From Fistularia commersonii (lineage: Eukaryota > Chordata > Actinopteri > Syngnathiformes > Fistulariidae), in assembly GCA_037954325.1 (NCBI GenBank), contig JBBMNZ010000004.1:1024863-1088862 (forward strand): a stretch of DNA of 64,000 bases, written 5' to 3'. Positions 43,646-54,734 of this stretch are shown here, one piece after another; the stretch's first letter is position 1; each line of letters opens with the position of its first letter. The notes beneath the pieces were generated by a model. That model was not told the DNA's origin, did not search any database, and saw only the letters and a program-made list of their open reading frames with translations. The translations under genes were made by a program, and so were the position numbers.

Positions 43646-44701
43646 CTAAAAAGGTTTAGAGTAATCTGGCACAGCAAGGGTGATTGCTTGGCTAATCAGG
43701 CCTCTGACCTTGATGAAATGCACCTCCATTTCTGGAGTCCATTCAAGAGGAGCTGTGAGGTTGGAGTATCCTGCTTCGGCCATCATTTGTCTCATGGGAG
43801 CCGTCTGCTCCATGAAATTAGGGATGTGGTGCCTATGATAGTTCAAGGGTCAGAGAAAAAACAGCATATCACGTACAGTCTCTGGCCTAGCATATTGCAG
43901 GATTGAGGTCATTTGGGTTGTCGTAAGGGATAGGCCTGCTGGGGAAAGTAGTCGTCCGAGGAACACCACTGATTGACGCACACATTGAAGTTTCTTTCTA
44001 GATACCTTGTAGCCACGGGCCACTAGGTGCAGTAGGACATTCTTGGTGGCTTCAAGACATGACTGTGGATTCGCACCTGCAATTAGGATGTCATCCACAT
44101 ATTGCATGACCTCACGTCATTAGGGAGTTGTACGTCATTCAATGAAGCACGTAGGCAGCAATTGAATATACCTAGAGAATTAGCCAAGCCCTGAGGGAGA
44201 CGAGTGTATGTATACTTATTTTTGTAATACGTAAAAGCGAGTTGGTCTCGGCTGTTCTCATGCAGTGGGACACAGAAAAAGGCATTGGATAAATCGAGAA
44301 CCGTGAACCATGTTTGGGCTGGCGTTATTGTGCCAAGAATAACCAGTGGATTAGGAACGGCTTCTAAAGCAGTCATACACTGGGCATTGACTTCTCAAGT
44401 TGTGTACCATTCGCCAGGTTCCATCGGGTTTTCTAACTGGCAGCGATGGGGTGTTTGATGCCGAATTTGAGGGAACCAACACACCAGCTTCTATTAAACA
44501 GGCTATGGTGTCACGGATTTCTTCTGCTGGGTCCGGTTTAAGCGGATACTGCAGCTTATAAATTATTTCTTGTTTAAATGCAAGCTCGACAGGTGAGGTG
44601 TTAATCAACCCCACATCAAAACTGCCCTCAGACCATATATGGTCAGGGATCTGTGATAGCATGGCTTTGGCAGCGGGGTGATCAGTTCTCTTCCCTGCCA
44701 T
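43646..44701 (-). pseudogene. ERV reverse transcriptase
   Basis: Motifs in order: PVRKPDGTWRMVHNLR (44430), FTVLDLSNAFFCVPLH (44300), YTRLPQGLANS (44200) and MQYVDDILIAG (44105), with catalytic YVDD. Frames break near 44376, 44083 and 43850. The typical LPQG is followed by LANSLGIF rather than the usual FKNSPTLF-type sequence, so the palm is damaged or divergent. Confidence 0.85.
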
Positions 44702-45595
44702 GGTATCTTTCTAGATCCATGTCTTGTGGTGTGGCATTATTAGTGGTGTCAGACATGATTCGATAATATTCTGTCAATGGAGAATAGACAACGCTTGGCA
44801 ACTGGGTGGGTACCCAGTCGGTTAGCAATGACGCTTGTTTTTTCATTGGTCCTAAATTTTTGGCCTCACCTTTGATGTTTTGTAAGAGCGAGCAGTGTGG
44901 GATAGCTGTGTCAGACATGCGATACCATTCCATTTGTTTAGGTGTCAGTTTAACAATTGCCGCTACTCCCGGCTCTCCCACGATGATGTCTCTCATATGC
45001 AACACGGACGGAATTTGGTCAGCAGCTGCAGCCCATCGCTCCGCATAGGTCTCGTCGTCTTCCCTGGTGTCGTACATTGTGACATGCGGGGGTTCGGCGT
45101 TGGGCCATATGTGCCCTTGTCCATGATCCATGGCTTCCAGCAATAAGAGGTAGTAAGTAGCCCTGATTGTTCAGCTGTCTCTGGAGTTAGTAGCATCCAG
45201 TAGATGTGTGCCGGTGTTACTTCTTCCTGCGTCTGGGGGCTGTCCGTCACCATGAGCAGCACATCCTCAGTCGGGACTGTTGATGCCACTATAGTCCCAT
45301 CTGGAAACATTACTCTGACACCGTCTGGTGTACAGAAGATAGACGCACTCAACTTCTGCAGAAGGTCCCTGCCACAAAGTGGCCGGGGACATGCGTCAGT
45401 TATAAGAAAAGAGTGACGTAGAGTTTGTGTAGCACAAGATACCATAGCCGGGCGCAAGAGGGGCAGTCTTGATTTAGTCCCTGAGACCCCCACCACGGTC
45501 ATGAAGGCAGACGATGGTTCTGGAGCCAGCGCAGTAGGCAAAGTTGAAACAGTTGCTCCTGTGTCCACCAACGCCTGCACTGTCTTGTTGTTCAC
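44682..45595 (-). pseudogene. ERV protease and pol start
   Basis: A retropepsin-type ALVDTGATVSTLP is near 45570 with the catalytic DTGA intact, followed by a flap-like region and a second conserved block (PLCGRDLLQKL, 45380). Frame changes at about 45140 and 44990 separate it from RT. Confidence 0.8.
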
Positions 45596-45674
45596 CGTGA
45601 GTTTGAGCCGTGGTTCTGCCGTGGGGGCGGGGCACCCCTATTGATCATTTGATGGGTGTCGCTGCGATGCCAGG

Positions 45675-46271
45675 TCAGTTATCGGGGCTTTGTGCACCAT
45701 GGGGGCCCGCATACTCTTGAGGATGTGGGTTCTGCCGATTAGACTGCCATATCCGAGGCGGGGGTTGACCGCTCCACTGCTGGGGCGGTAGTGATTGTTG
45801 TTGCAAGTTCGGGCAGAATCGCCAGAGATGTCCCATCACTCCACAACCATAACATGGACCCATGATATTAGGCCCTCCCCTTTGGGGGCCCTGTTGCATT
45901 ACGAGTCCCTTCCCTCTCCAAGGGAATCGAGGTCTGTTATATGCGGAACCACTGAGCGCATCTTGCTGGTAAAAATTGATTGGGGGGTCATCTCAGGTGA
46001 CATGTGGTGGGGGGATCCGGAGGCAGAGTACTCTTCTTAGCTTCTGAAGCTTTACTTTGTGCTTCCTTCAATTGGAGTTGCATCAACATATTTTGTGTTG
46101 TTTCCTGATGGGTTTTGAGTTTTCTCTGTCTGGATTTCTGTCAACAGCATGGGCCACCTTCAGAGAGAGCTCCGTCCACTCGCATCCCATCAACAGGGGG
46201 TCATCCCTGAGGGTATTCGATATATTTTCTAGCAAACCATTCAGCACCGCTGAATATTCTAACATTTTCAC
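45675..46271 (-). pseudogene. ERV gag remnant with nucleocapsid zinc knuckle
   Basis: A CX2CX4HX4C knuckle (CYGCGVMGHLWRFC) lies at 45860-45815 in a Gln/Pro-rich frame. Upstream, 46271-46083 encodes a capsid-C-terminal-like piece (LLMGCEWTELSLKVA). Frames are broken near 46040 and 45900. The matrix region and 5' leader are not present. Confidence 0.75.
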
Positions 46272-46615
46272 TTCGTACCAAAAAAGATTTTACTCAGTTA
46301 CATAAGCAGTTTTCGACCACATCTCTATATTTTTTGAGCCTATGGCTGGATATCACTGATTTTGACATATATTGTGCAGAATCATGTCCCCTTCAACATA
46401 TTTCATCACCAGACACCAGCTTGAAAGAATTCATAAGTTAATTACACTGTGTACCAAAAACGTTTCAACTCAGTGAGATAAGTAATTTTTGACCATTTGG
46501 CTATATCTTTTGAACCTGTGTCTGGATCACAGTGATTTTGATATATATTGTGCAGATTCACTTCCTTTTAGACATATTTCAGCGCCTGATTTCAGCTTGA
46601 TAGAATTCATTAGTC
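46270..46615. repeat. Two-copy tandem repeat of about 175 bp
   Basis: 46274-46448 and 46452-46612 align throughout, for example GTACCAAAAA, TGATTTTGA(C/T)ATATATTGTGCAGA and GATAGAATTCAT versus GAAAGAATTCAT. Divergence of roughly 15-20% indicates an old duplication. No coding potential. Confidence 0.75.
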
Positions 46616-46717
46616 ATTCATTCTCTACCTGGCCGGTGGTTAGAACTTCCTCCTTACACCTGCCATTGCTGGATTGACATCTGACCGGGCCGAGGAGGAA
46701 ACACCAAATTATCAGAC

Positions 46718-46965
46718 TGAGTATGGTTTATACTTTTTTCCTCTAAAGAAAGTAGATATGGTTTATACTTTTGTCCACTAAAAGAAAGTAGAGCAGACTG
46801 ACCGGGGTGTGTGTGTGTGTTTGTGTGTCTGTGACTGATACATGTGTGTGATTGTTACGGTTTATACTTTTTTCCGCTAAAAGAAAGTAGATATGGTTTA
46901 TACTTTTGTCCACCCACAGAAAGTAGAGTGCACTGGGGTGTGTGTGTGTGTGTTGTTACTTCAAA
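46718..46965. repeat. Repeat block: TATGGTTTATACTTTT and GAAAGTAGA modules with (GT)n
   Basis: A module (ATGGTTTATACTTTT..CC.CTAAA.GAAAGTAGA) occurs twice in tandem, then a GTGTGTG tract, then the whole set repeats (46721-46835 and 46858-46960). It resembles repeated U3 or leader sequence, but no LTR boundary is found. Confidence 0.7.
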
Positions 46966-47044
46966 GAGATTTCTATACTGATTAGAGTCAGTCTCTGAAG
47001 TAAGTTGGATTTTTATTTTTGGTGTCTTTATTTTGACCCACTAA

Positions 47045-47640
47045 GACTCATCAGTCTATCTGACATTCTTTTCACCTCTAGGACGTTCCTAACAAACTCC
47101 TCCTTCAAGATAACTCCTACTCCATTTCTCTTCTTGTCAGTACCATAATACTACAACTTAAATCCTGCTCCTAAGCTTCTAGCCATACTACCTTCCCACC
47201 TGGTCTCCTGGACACACAGTATATCAAACGTCCGTCTCTGCATCATGTCGACCAACTCTCTACCTTTTCCTGTCATAGTCCCAATATTCAGAGTCCCTAC
47301 TCTCAGTCAAGGACTCTTTCCTTTCCTCCTCTCTCTCTGCTTCCAAACACGCACTAACCCTTCTTCTTGTTCTTGTTCTTCGACCCACAGTAGCCCAATT
47401 TCCATTACTACCCTGTAGGTCATCAGTACCAATGGCGGTCGTTGTTAACCCGGTCCGCGACCAATCCGGTATGGTATAGTTATGGTTGACTCGCATGTTT
47501 CGCTTCGTTTGGTTTTGACATAAGTTTTACGCCGGATGCCCTTCCTGATGCAACCCTCAGCATATATCCAGGCTTGGGACCGGCACAGGGAGACACTGCT
47601 CCGTGTCCCCCAAGGCAGTCTTGGAGAGACACGGGCCAGT
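47045..47640 (-). mobile_element. RTE-type LINE 5' end upstream of J2
   Basis: It matches 15920-16450 and 62640-63190, including the 5' region (TTTTACGCCGGATGCCCTTC, TGTCCCCCAAGGCAGTCTTG) and the endonuclease start. The rest of the element is gone at 47045. Same insertion point relative to J as in units 1 and 3. Confidence 0.9.
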
Positions 47641-47825
47641 GCCGCCCTGAGGCTGCATTATTCTCAGAAAATACAATGGTGTAGGAAAAATATCTGACAC
47701 TTTCCTTTGTTCAAACTACTGGTGGAAAATGAAGATTGTGCATCTTTGAAATGTGGCTCCAAGTTTTCCTGCCTGTTAGTGAAGTGTTTGTGTGAGAGTC
47801 AGAGAACCGTGTCTTTACACTCAGA

Positions 47826-47864
47826 GGTTTTTGTACGACGGCTCAATGAGTTTGTGTCACTGTG
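47826..47864 (+). other. J2 recombination signal, 23-bp spacer
   Basis: GGTTTTTGT (47826-47834), 23-nt spacer, CACTGTG (47858-47864); identical to the J1 signal. Confidence 0.95.
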
Positions 47865-47902
47865 GTGGACGTTCGGCGGTGGAACCAGACTGGATGTGGG
47901 AG
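47865..47902 (+). CDS. Ig light chain J2 segment
   Basis: WTFGGGTRLDVGG with FGxG motif and GTGAGTG donor, identical in sequence to J1. It splices in phase 1 to C2 over a 960-bp intron that contains pseudo-J2. Confidence 0.95.
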
Positions 47903-48166
47903 GTGAGTGAAGTCTTTGACTTTGTCGATGTTACTCCAGACTTTTTTTGAGTTTTCCCGTGAAAACAGTTGGGTCTCCAGTGAGATCAGGTTGATTTGAG
48001 CTGAAGGACAAAGTGGACGGAGGCTTTCAGGTGGAAGAGTGGAGATAGAAGCAGTCAGACATAGAAGAAGAGCCTGAATCCTGGCTGATATTAGACTCTG
48101 ATCTTCAGGCCGGTAGGTTGAGTTTGTGCCGATAAAGTCCGAGAGTCGTCTCTCTCTCCAGTCGGA

Positions 48167-48235
48167 GGGGTTTGTCGGGCGCCTCCATCACTTTGTGTCG
48201 CTTTGGTGGACTTTTGGTGGAGGAACCAGACTGTC
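48167..48235 (+). pseudogene. Pseudo-J2 with degenerate 23-spacer signal
   Basis: Nonamer GGGGTTTGT (48167-48175), exactly 23 nt, then CGCTTTG (48199-48205) in place of CACTGTG. The segment at 48206 reads WTFGGGTRLSKPH and stops, with no splice donor. The heptamer lacks the critical CAC on the coding-flank complement, so cutting is unlikely. It is an old duplicate of J; unit 3 has the same one and unit 1 lost it. Confidence 0.85.
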
Positions 48236-48792
48236 AAAGCCACACTGAAGCTGCTGAAGTGAAATGAGGTTCTCAAACATGTGAAGTTGTGGCTGTTTTT
48301 CTGCAGAATTTCTGTGAAGACGCCGTCACAGAGAGGGCAGATTAAGGCGAGTGTTTGAACATGTGCTGAACTGATTTATCAGCTTGGATACTGATGGAAA
48401 TGTGGTTGGAAAAGAAGTTCAGTCTTTCATAGACAATTGAAATCCTCCTGAAGACGGACTGATGGTCGTCTCTGCAAGTCGGGTTTCTTTTCGTGATTTT
48501 CACAATTTGGAGGGATTCGATAGAAGGTCGTGTCAAACTTTTTCTGCTCAATCTGCCCGTTTGCAGACTTTCAGACGATTTGCATGAGAGGCTTCTTGCA
48601 GGGAAGTGAAACACTGTGTGAGTGAGTGAGTGACTGGTGGAGCAGAACAACATCTGACAGGAACTCCTTAGGAGGAGATGGACTCTCACACAGGAAAGAG
48701 GTTTGATTGACAGCTGGGACAGAGTCAGACGTCAGATCATGATAGCACTTGTAAGCTTCAAGCACTTCCGGGTCGCAAGTCGCACCCTCGTT

Positions 48793-48822
48793 TTTCCATT
48801 GGCCGCGGAGTGCCGATGGAAA
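48793..48822. other. Inverted repeat before C2 (one mismatch)
   Basis: TTTCCATTGGC and GCCGATGGAAA around an 8-nt loop, 40 bp before C2. Counterpart of 17075-17104; here one arm's CCAAT core is changed to CGAT. Confidence 0.65.
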
Positions 48823-48862
48823 GTTGTCGAGGTCCTGCTCTAACCTGCCAGCCTTCTTCTAG

Positions 48863-49191
48863 GTGATGTTGTCCGTCCCACCCTGACGGTACTGCCCCCG
48901 TCCAGCGAGGAGCTGGAGGACGGCGATGCCACCGTCACCTGTCTGGCCGACAACGGCTTCCCCTCAGACTGGAGTCTGGCCTGGAAGGTGAACGGAGGAA
49001 GCAGCGGCAACTGGGAGCAGACCGAGAGCCGTGGGCCGCCGGGGAAGGACGGCCGCTACAGCTGGAGCAGCACCCTGAGGCTCTCTGCAGACCAGTGGAC
49101 CAAGGTGGACTCTGTGACCTGTGAGGCCACCAAGAGCTCCCAGACTCCACTCAGTGAGACACTGACCACAGCCCAGTGTCTCCACTCCTGA
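48863..49191 (+). CDS. Ig light chain constant region C2 (kappa-like, L1 type)
   Basis: A 329-nt exon after CTTCTAG, phase 1, reading GDVVRPTLTVLPPSSEE with both domain cysteines (VTCLADNGF, VTCEATKSS), the core Trp (SLAWKVNG) and the terminal-region cysteine in QCLHS. It is 329 nt like C1 and differs at six residues (T/A, N/D, E/G, S/G, N/S, Q/H). It has LSETL where C1 has LNETL, so no sequon there. AATAAA at 49280-49285, 89 bp past the stop, provides a poly(A) signal. Confidence 0.95.
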
Positions 49192-50235
49192 CCCCTCTCT
49201 CTGCTCAGACCTCCACACCTCTTGGCTACTCTTTGCCCTCCTCTGTCCCGTCACATGTTGACTTCCTTTGTTTCAAGACAATAAACACCTTCTCATCAAA
49301 TCGACACTTGTCGTCGTCTCTCACTTTGACTGTTTATGGAATTTTTTGCCTTGATTGACCAAAGACACGAGTAGAAGAGAGTCAAGAGTGGAGGTAGTAG
49401 TTGTTTGGGGTTCTTAGTCAACAGAAGGTGACCTACTGACAACTGGGTGTAATCAGGTGAGGACAGGTGTGCGTCTTGAGCAAGGAGACAAAGAGCACAC
49501 GGAAAGTACAGTCGTCATGGACCAAAGGTGTGTACAAGTTAAAATGGTCTTTTAGTTTCTCCTCAGTCACAGTGACCCTGAAAGTAGTTTGTACATTTCA
49601 GCAGATACTTTGGTCACAGGGTTTTAGGAGGTCAGTGTCACATTTGTTCAACCAGCAGAGAGGTGTCCCAAAAGGATCCATGTCAGGACCACTGTCTGCC
49701 ACCTTTTGTCACTGGTAGAATAAATGGTGTTCAGTCACCTCAGTAAAGAGGAAACCTTTGGGCAGATCTGCGTCATAGGACATCAGTGCCGGATGACTTT
49801 CGATGGCCTTTCTGCTCCACCTGCTTTAAGGGACTTCTCATAAACATCTTTCAGCTATCTCTTCTTCTGATGACCCACTGCTTGACCAGAGAGTATTCTG
49901 AAGATCACTGTACTCTCTCTTTCTTATCCTCCTTCAGGCCTGGTTCTCCACCTCTTTCTGCTCAATAGCCTCCATCTTTTCTAACGAGTATCAACTAAAG
50001 ACATTGAGTGTCTTTATTGGACTTTAGTTGAGGGGAGCTCTCTGATGTTGGATTGCTGACAAAAGGACATTTGTGGATGAATGTAATGAAATCATTTCAT
50101 GTGGGAGTCTTGTTTTACAAAGAATGACAGATGTCACACAACTTGTGGTGAGCAGAGACCCGACACTGGTCCTCAGTGAAGTGTGTCAGTCTCTGCAGCA
50201 GCAGACACTTCACTTTCACTTCAGTCTGACTGAGG
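49192..50235 (+). other. C2 3' UTR and spacer to V5
   Basis: Includes AATAAA at 49280. At 49660-49700 the + strand recalls a LINE RT motif (RGVPKGSMSGPL). The rest is unit spacer shared with 17477-18270 and 25236-25700. No gene. Confidence 0.75.
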
Positions 50236-50263
50236 GGTTTTTGTACGACGCTTTTTCACTGTG
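50236..50263 (-). other. V5 recombination signal, 12-bp spacer
   Basis: Heptamer CACAGTG (50263-50257), 12-nt spacer, nonamer ACAAAAACC (50244-50236); same sequence as V1 and V2. Confidence 0.95.
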
Positions 50264-50578
50264 TGAACGTATACCGACTGTTGATGATATGTAAACTCTG
50301 ACAGTAATAAACTGCTGCATCTTCAGTCTGGACTCCTCTGATGGTCAGAGTGAAGTCAGAGTTTGATCCACTGCCTGAAAAACGACCTGGAATTCCTGAT
50401 TCTCGACTTGTAGCATAATAAATGAGGAGTTTAGGAGCTTGTCCTTCTTTCTGTTGGTACCAGGATAGATAGTTCCCACCGTGAACGTTCTGACTGGTCC
50501 TACAGGAGATGGAGACGGGGTCTCCTGGAGCAGAGCTCTTTGCTGCAGGCTGAGTCACCGTGACCTGACCTCTGGACT
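50264..50578 (-). CDS. Ig light chain V5 exon (family A)
   Basis: ESRGQVTVTQPAAKSS start, anchors SISCRTSQ, SWYQQKEG, VYYCQS, no stops, 315 nt. CDR-type residues: NVHGGNYLS, YATSRES, LHIINSRYTF. A framework change IPGRFSG replaces IPDRFSG. The end TATACGTTCA gives six bases shared with J. It sits 1.1 kb past C2 in opposite orientation, the same place V1 has relative to C1. Confidence 0.95.
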
Positions 50579-50685
50579 CTGAGGATACAGACACACAAAG
50601 TGAAAGAGACTCCACGGCTTTGCGGGCTTCATCTCACACATAGTGATGTTGAGAGAGGAGAGGAGGTGGACTCTCTGGACTTTAC

Positions 50686-50737
50686 CTGTGAAGCAGCAGC
50701 AGAGGAGAGTCCAGATGAGGACGGAGACCCGCGTCAT
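50686..50737 (-). CDS. V5 leader exon
   Basis: Encodes MTRVSVLIWTLLCCCFT, ending at a GTAAAG donor, with a 107-bp intron. The second residue is Thr instead of Met (V1, V2), as in V0 and V7. Confidence 0.9.
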
Positions 50738-50841
50738 GTTTGTGATGAGGAGGATTTGTGATGAAGGACGGCTGTCAGTCATCCAGGGTCCAAGTGTCAG
50801 GACTATAAAGAGTCCCAGAGCACTGGAGCATGGAGCTGCTG

Positions 50842-50849
50842 ATGCAAAG
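50842..50849 (-). promoter_or_regulatory. Octamer-like element of the V5 promoter
   Basis: CTTTGCAT on the V strand, about 105 bp from the leader ATG. Confidence 0.6.
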
Positions 50850-50951
50850 TGTCTCTATGGAAATCAACGCCTGACTCCAGCCAGCACTTTCAGGGAGGTC
50901 TCATCCATGCAGATGGTTGGTTTTTCATGCTTCTTTTTGTTTCTCCATTTG

Positions 50952-53900
50952 TTTTTTTTTTTTTATTTAACCTTTATTTAACCAGGAAAAAAAGTCCAGT
51001 TGAGATTAAAGACCTCTTTTACAAGGGAGTCCTGGCCAAGAGGCAGCAGTAAGTTACAGACAGAACAACATTACAAACAGTTAAAAGAAGCAATTACACT
51101 TTGACAAGTTGTCCTCTATTGTCCTCAGTTTGGTTTTAAAAGCATTTAGTGAGATAAAATAAGGGAGTTTCCAGTCTTTTTGAAGTCTGTTCCATGCAGT
51201 GGGGGCAGCACAGGCAAAAGCCCTTTTCCTTCGTTCTGTGCTTGCAAAAGGGACATAAAGCAACAGTCGATCAGGTGAGAATCAACAGTCCGCCTTGTTA
51301 CTCAGTCACAGATGTACGAGGGCAGCAGCCCGAGCACGGCCTTATAAATAAAAGTGTACCAATGCCCCGACCTCCCGGTGCACAAAGAAGGCCATCCAAC
51401 ACGGGAATATAGTTCACAATGATGTGTTAACCATCTACAACTTGTTATGAACCTCAGCGAGGCGTGATACACGGTATCGACTTTTTGAAGACTTTGAGCA
51501 GAGGCGTTCATGTACAGCAGATCACCGTCATCTAAAATAGCTAAAAAAAGTTGCTTCTTAACATTAGAGGAGAAGCACACCTTGTTACGAAAAAGAAAAC
51601 CCAGCTTCAATTTAAGTTTTTTCACAAGACAGTCAATATGGGGCTTGAAAGAGTTATCAAGCAAAACCCCGAGGTATTTCTATTCATGCACCCGCTCAAT
51701 GACACTTCCCTTGAAAGTTGACACCACAGGAAGATCTGTAGGGACCGTCTTGCTATTTGGAAAGATCATGAGCTTTGTTTTGTCAGCATTTAGAATCAGT
51801 TTTAGCTGCACTAGTGCGAGCTGAATCACATCAAAAGTTTTCTGCGCAGATTCAATTGCTTTCGAAGGGGTGGATCCAAAGCAGCAGATGATTGTATCAT
51901 CAGCATAAAGATGAACATTGGCATCTGACAGATTTTTTCCTAGTTCATTAATGTACAAAATGAACAATCCTAATATTGAACCCTGTGGCACCCCCTTTTG
52001 GACACTCAAAGAGTCAGAAACCAGACCATCACATTTATCGCACTGAGTTCTGTCACTCAAGTAATTTCTAAACCAGGAGAGTACAAAGCTACAAAATCCA
52101 AAACTGCCGAGCCGATGCATTAAAACAGCATGATCTACAGTATCAAAAGCTTTCGACAAATCAATAAAAAGCCAGGCACAATATCGCTTCTTATCAAGAG
52201 CAGAATGTATGTCATTGACCATCTTTGTGGCTGCTGTGATGGTATGATGTTTTTTTCCTGAAACCTGATTGCAAATTTGAAAGTTCACTAGAAAAACTTT
52301 TAGCTAATCACAGAAAGGGGTTCAATATTTTTTGATAAGACACATAAATTGGATATTGGTCTGTAGTTAGTTAAAACCGCTGGGTCACCTCCCTTTAGTA
52401 AAGAAGTAACAAAAGCCAATTTCCAAATGGCTGGAATTTCGCCACTTTGGGTGGAAAGACTGAAGAGGACTGTAAGGGGCTGTGCTCCAAAATCTGCTGC
52501 TATTTGCAGAAAATAAGATTCTATCATATCTGGACCAGAGGGTTTTTCTATGATCTAAAGTTTCAGTGCTTTATGCACTTGCTGCACAGTAAAAGGAATA
52601 AAATTGAAGGTATCCCCAGAAAACAATTGAGGATCTGTGCAGGAGTTTACAGAAGCTTCACCTTTTTGATCAAACAAAGATCCGTACAAGATAAAATGTT
52701 TGTTAAAGCAAGTTAACATTTCAGCTTTTGCATGGACCGGGACCGAGTCCTTCAGAGCAAATTTTGGAAGGGTCTGTGCAGACTTAATTACTGATAAAGA
52801 CTTTATCACCTTCCAAAATTTGTATGGATTATTGAGATTGTCAGTTGTGACGGATAAGTAATATTCCGATTTGGCCTTTTTGATAAGAGAAGTGCATTTA
52901 TTTCTTAGTTGGCTGAAAACAGTCCACTTGGCTGCAGCATCACTTCTCCTAGCTTTGGCCCATGCCAAGTTACGCTGATGGATCATGTCTGACAACTCTG
53001 GAGAAAACCAGGGATTTTCACGTCCTTAAATTTCCTGATCGGAGCATGCTTGTTCACAATACTCATAAAAGTTTCCTGAAAGAAAGTCCAAGCAAGCTCG
53101 ACATCTGGGAGCAGCTCTATGTGTTTCCAATTAACCAGGGACAAATCACAGTGAAATGCTTGTTCACTGAATTGTTTAAAGTTTCTCTTGTGGCAGTGGT
53201 GGGCTGTCAGGGCCTGCAAGGCCTTTTCTGCTGGCCTAAAGAATATCTGAATCACAAAGGTTAATAATATTTTGTCCATGAATACTGATGAAATAATTCC
53301 AACTGGTCTGTTCACTTCCTTTCATAGCTTTTCTCCTGGTTGTGCCGTTTCCAGACATGCATTTTCACGTAAAAGCATTTAACCAATCACATTTCAGCCA
53401 TCATCTGTTGCCAGGCAGGGTCAAAGTCAAAGGAGTCTGCCTGGGAGGGGGTTAGTTCTGCAAACCGTTTACGGAAAAAAACAAGTGTTGATGACGCGGT
53501 TGCTTCAACCAATCAGTTTTTGAGTTGGGGACATCAAAGCCTTCTCGCAGGCTACAGCAACGTCAGCGTACTCACGCCCTCTGATTGGATAATCAGAGAG
53601 TACTAGCCAGCTGCGAACAGAAATATAGTTGTGTTTGTTTAATATAGTTTTTTTCAACCCACAATGGCTACAGGAGAAGAAACGGGTTTAGTTACCAATA
53701 TATTGTTAAAGCAATTTTCGTTTTGAAGAAAAGCTCGACACAGTAAAGAAAGTTCGGGCAACTCCTAAACTAGCGAACCTGTCACAACCAGGAAGGGATT
53801 AGTCCGACATTTTCAAACCACGAACTACGACCGGTACCCCTGGCTCACAGGCTCCGAGGTTCACTGCAAATTGTATTGCTGGGAGCGTTTGGAGCCGAAG

Positions 53901-54705
53901 CGCACGGATAATCTTTACGACGGAATAATTGAACTCTTTTTGAGGAAAGAAAGTAGGATGGATTTTGTCTACAAATGATCAGCATTTCTGGTGAGTAAAA
54001 TGCTGCTATTTTCCTAAATAATACTGCAAGTTTATGAGGTTTTTATTGGTGCTTTTTAGGTGTCGAGGCTGTTTGATATAAAGGCATTTTTGTGGCTACT
54101 GTCCGTTTTTGTGGCTCCCGCCATGCAACTCTCTTTATACCGCATTTCTGCATAATAAGATGTTTTTTTTTTTTTTTATAGCCATAAACTAATTATGGGG
54201 GGTGGATTGATTTGGAGCACTACTGAAGGCCGAGGTGTAAAATGCACGGCCCGCCGCTGTCTTGTGGATAACGAGTGGATTACTTTTAGGGATTTAAGTG
54301 TCCCGGCAAGCAGCAACAGCGCAGTGATCACTCATATCGTTGCAGAAAACTCCCAGAGCTGAGAATTTATGAGGAACATTTTTAAGGATTAAATCGAGTC
54401 AAGTGGATTTATCAGGACTTCTAATATTTGGCCGAGTAGATAAATTGACCGATTGACTTAGATTATTTGAGTCACAGAGGCATTTAAACTCATCCGAAAC
54501 TGAGGTTAACCAGTCCCAATTTAAGTACCCGGACAGCAAGAGTTCGTTAGACTTAAGCCTAGATAAAAGATGTCTTAATGTTGACAAAGCTTCCTTTTTG
54601 GCAGAGGGAGGCCGATAGCAACCAACAACCGTTAAACGCAGGGATTTTGCAATTTCTATATTTAAAGCCAAAAACTTCAGATAGAAGAACTACAACAACA
54701 AATCT
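50952..54705 (-). mobile_element. CR1/L2-like LINE upstream of V5, longest copy, with nested hAT
   Basis: The minus strand runs from endonuclease (54671-54399; GCYRPPSAKKEAL, LNWDWLTSV) through the linker (53190-52585; HRNLAWAKARRSD-like, WKVIKSLSV) to RT (52288-51680) with LFIDLSKAFDTVDHA, SDRTQ, GVPQGSILG and LYADDTIICC, and the 3' end TTAAATAAAGG repeat at 50965. The longest frame is 202 codons; stops and frameshifts occur near 52300, 52540 and 51680. The hAT at 53194-54259 interrupts it. Confidence 0.85.
53194..54259 (+). mobile_element. hAT transposon remnant with 8-bp target duplication
   Basis: The left end CAGTGGTGGGC and right end GCCCGCCGCTG are inverted repeats, and TCTTGTGG flanks both sides (53186-53193 and 54260-54267). 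An 8-bp target duplication is the hAT hallmark. Inside, 53664 onward encodes a degraded N-terminus with a TTF-type zinc-finger-like stretch (YDRYPWLTGSEVHCKLYCWE in shifting frames) resembling ZMYM1-like hAT proteins. The transposase core is gone. Confidence 0.85.
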
Positions 54706-54734
54706 TGAGTCCACTGTAAAATAGTCTTTAAATC

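Larger units (their letters stand above)
39847..46285 (-). mobile_element. Endogenous retrovirus-like element, 5'-truncated
   Basis: Read leftward: gag remnant, nucleocapsid, protease, RT, RNase H, integrase, a short env-start remnant, polypurine tract and one 3' LTR (39847-40568). The 5' LTR and most of gag are absent. Every gene carries stops or frameshifts and env is almost entirely deleted, so it is inactive. The YVDD motif and single CCHC knuckle suggest a gamma/epsilon-like retrovirus, which is an inference from motifs only. Confidence 0.85.

Noticed and set aside
49660..49720. Possible extra C or V exon after C2
   Set aside because: The short frame resembles an RT motif (GVPKGSMSGP), not an Ig domain; no cysteine or tryptophan anchors.
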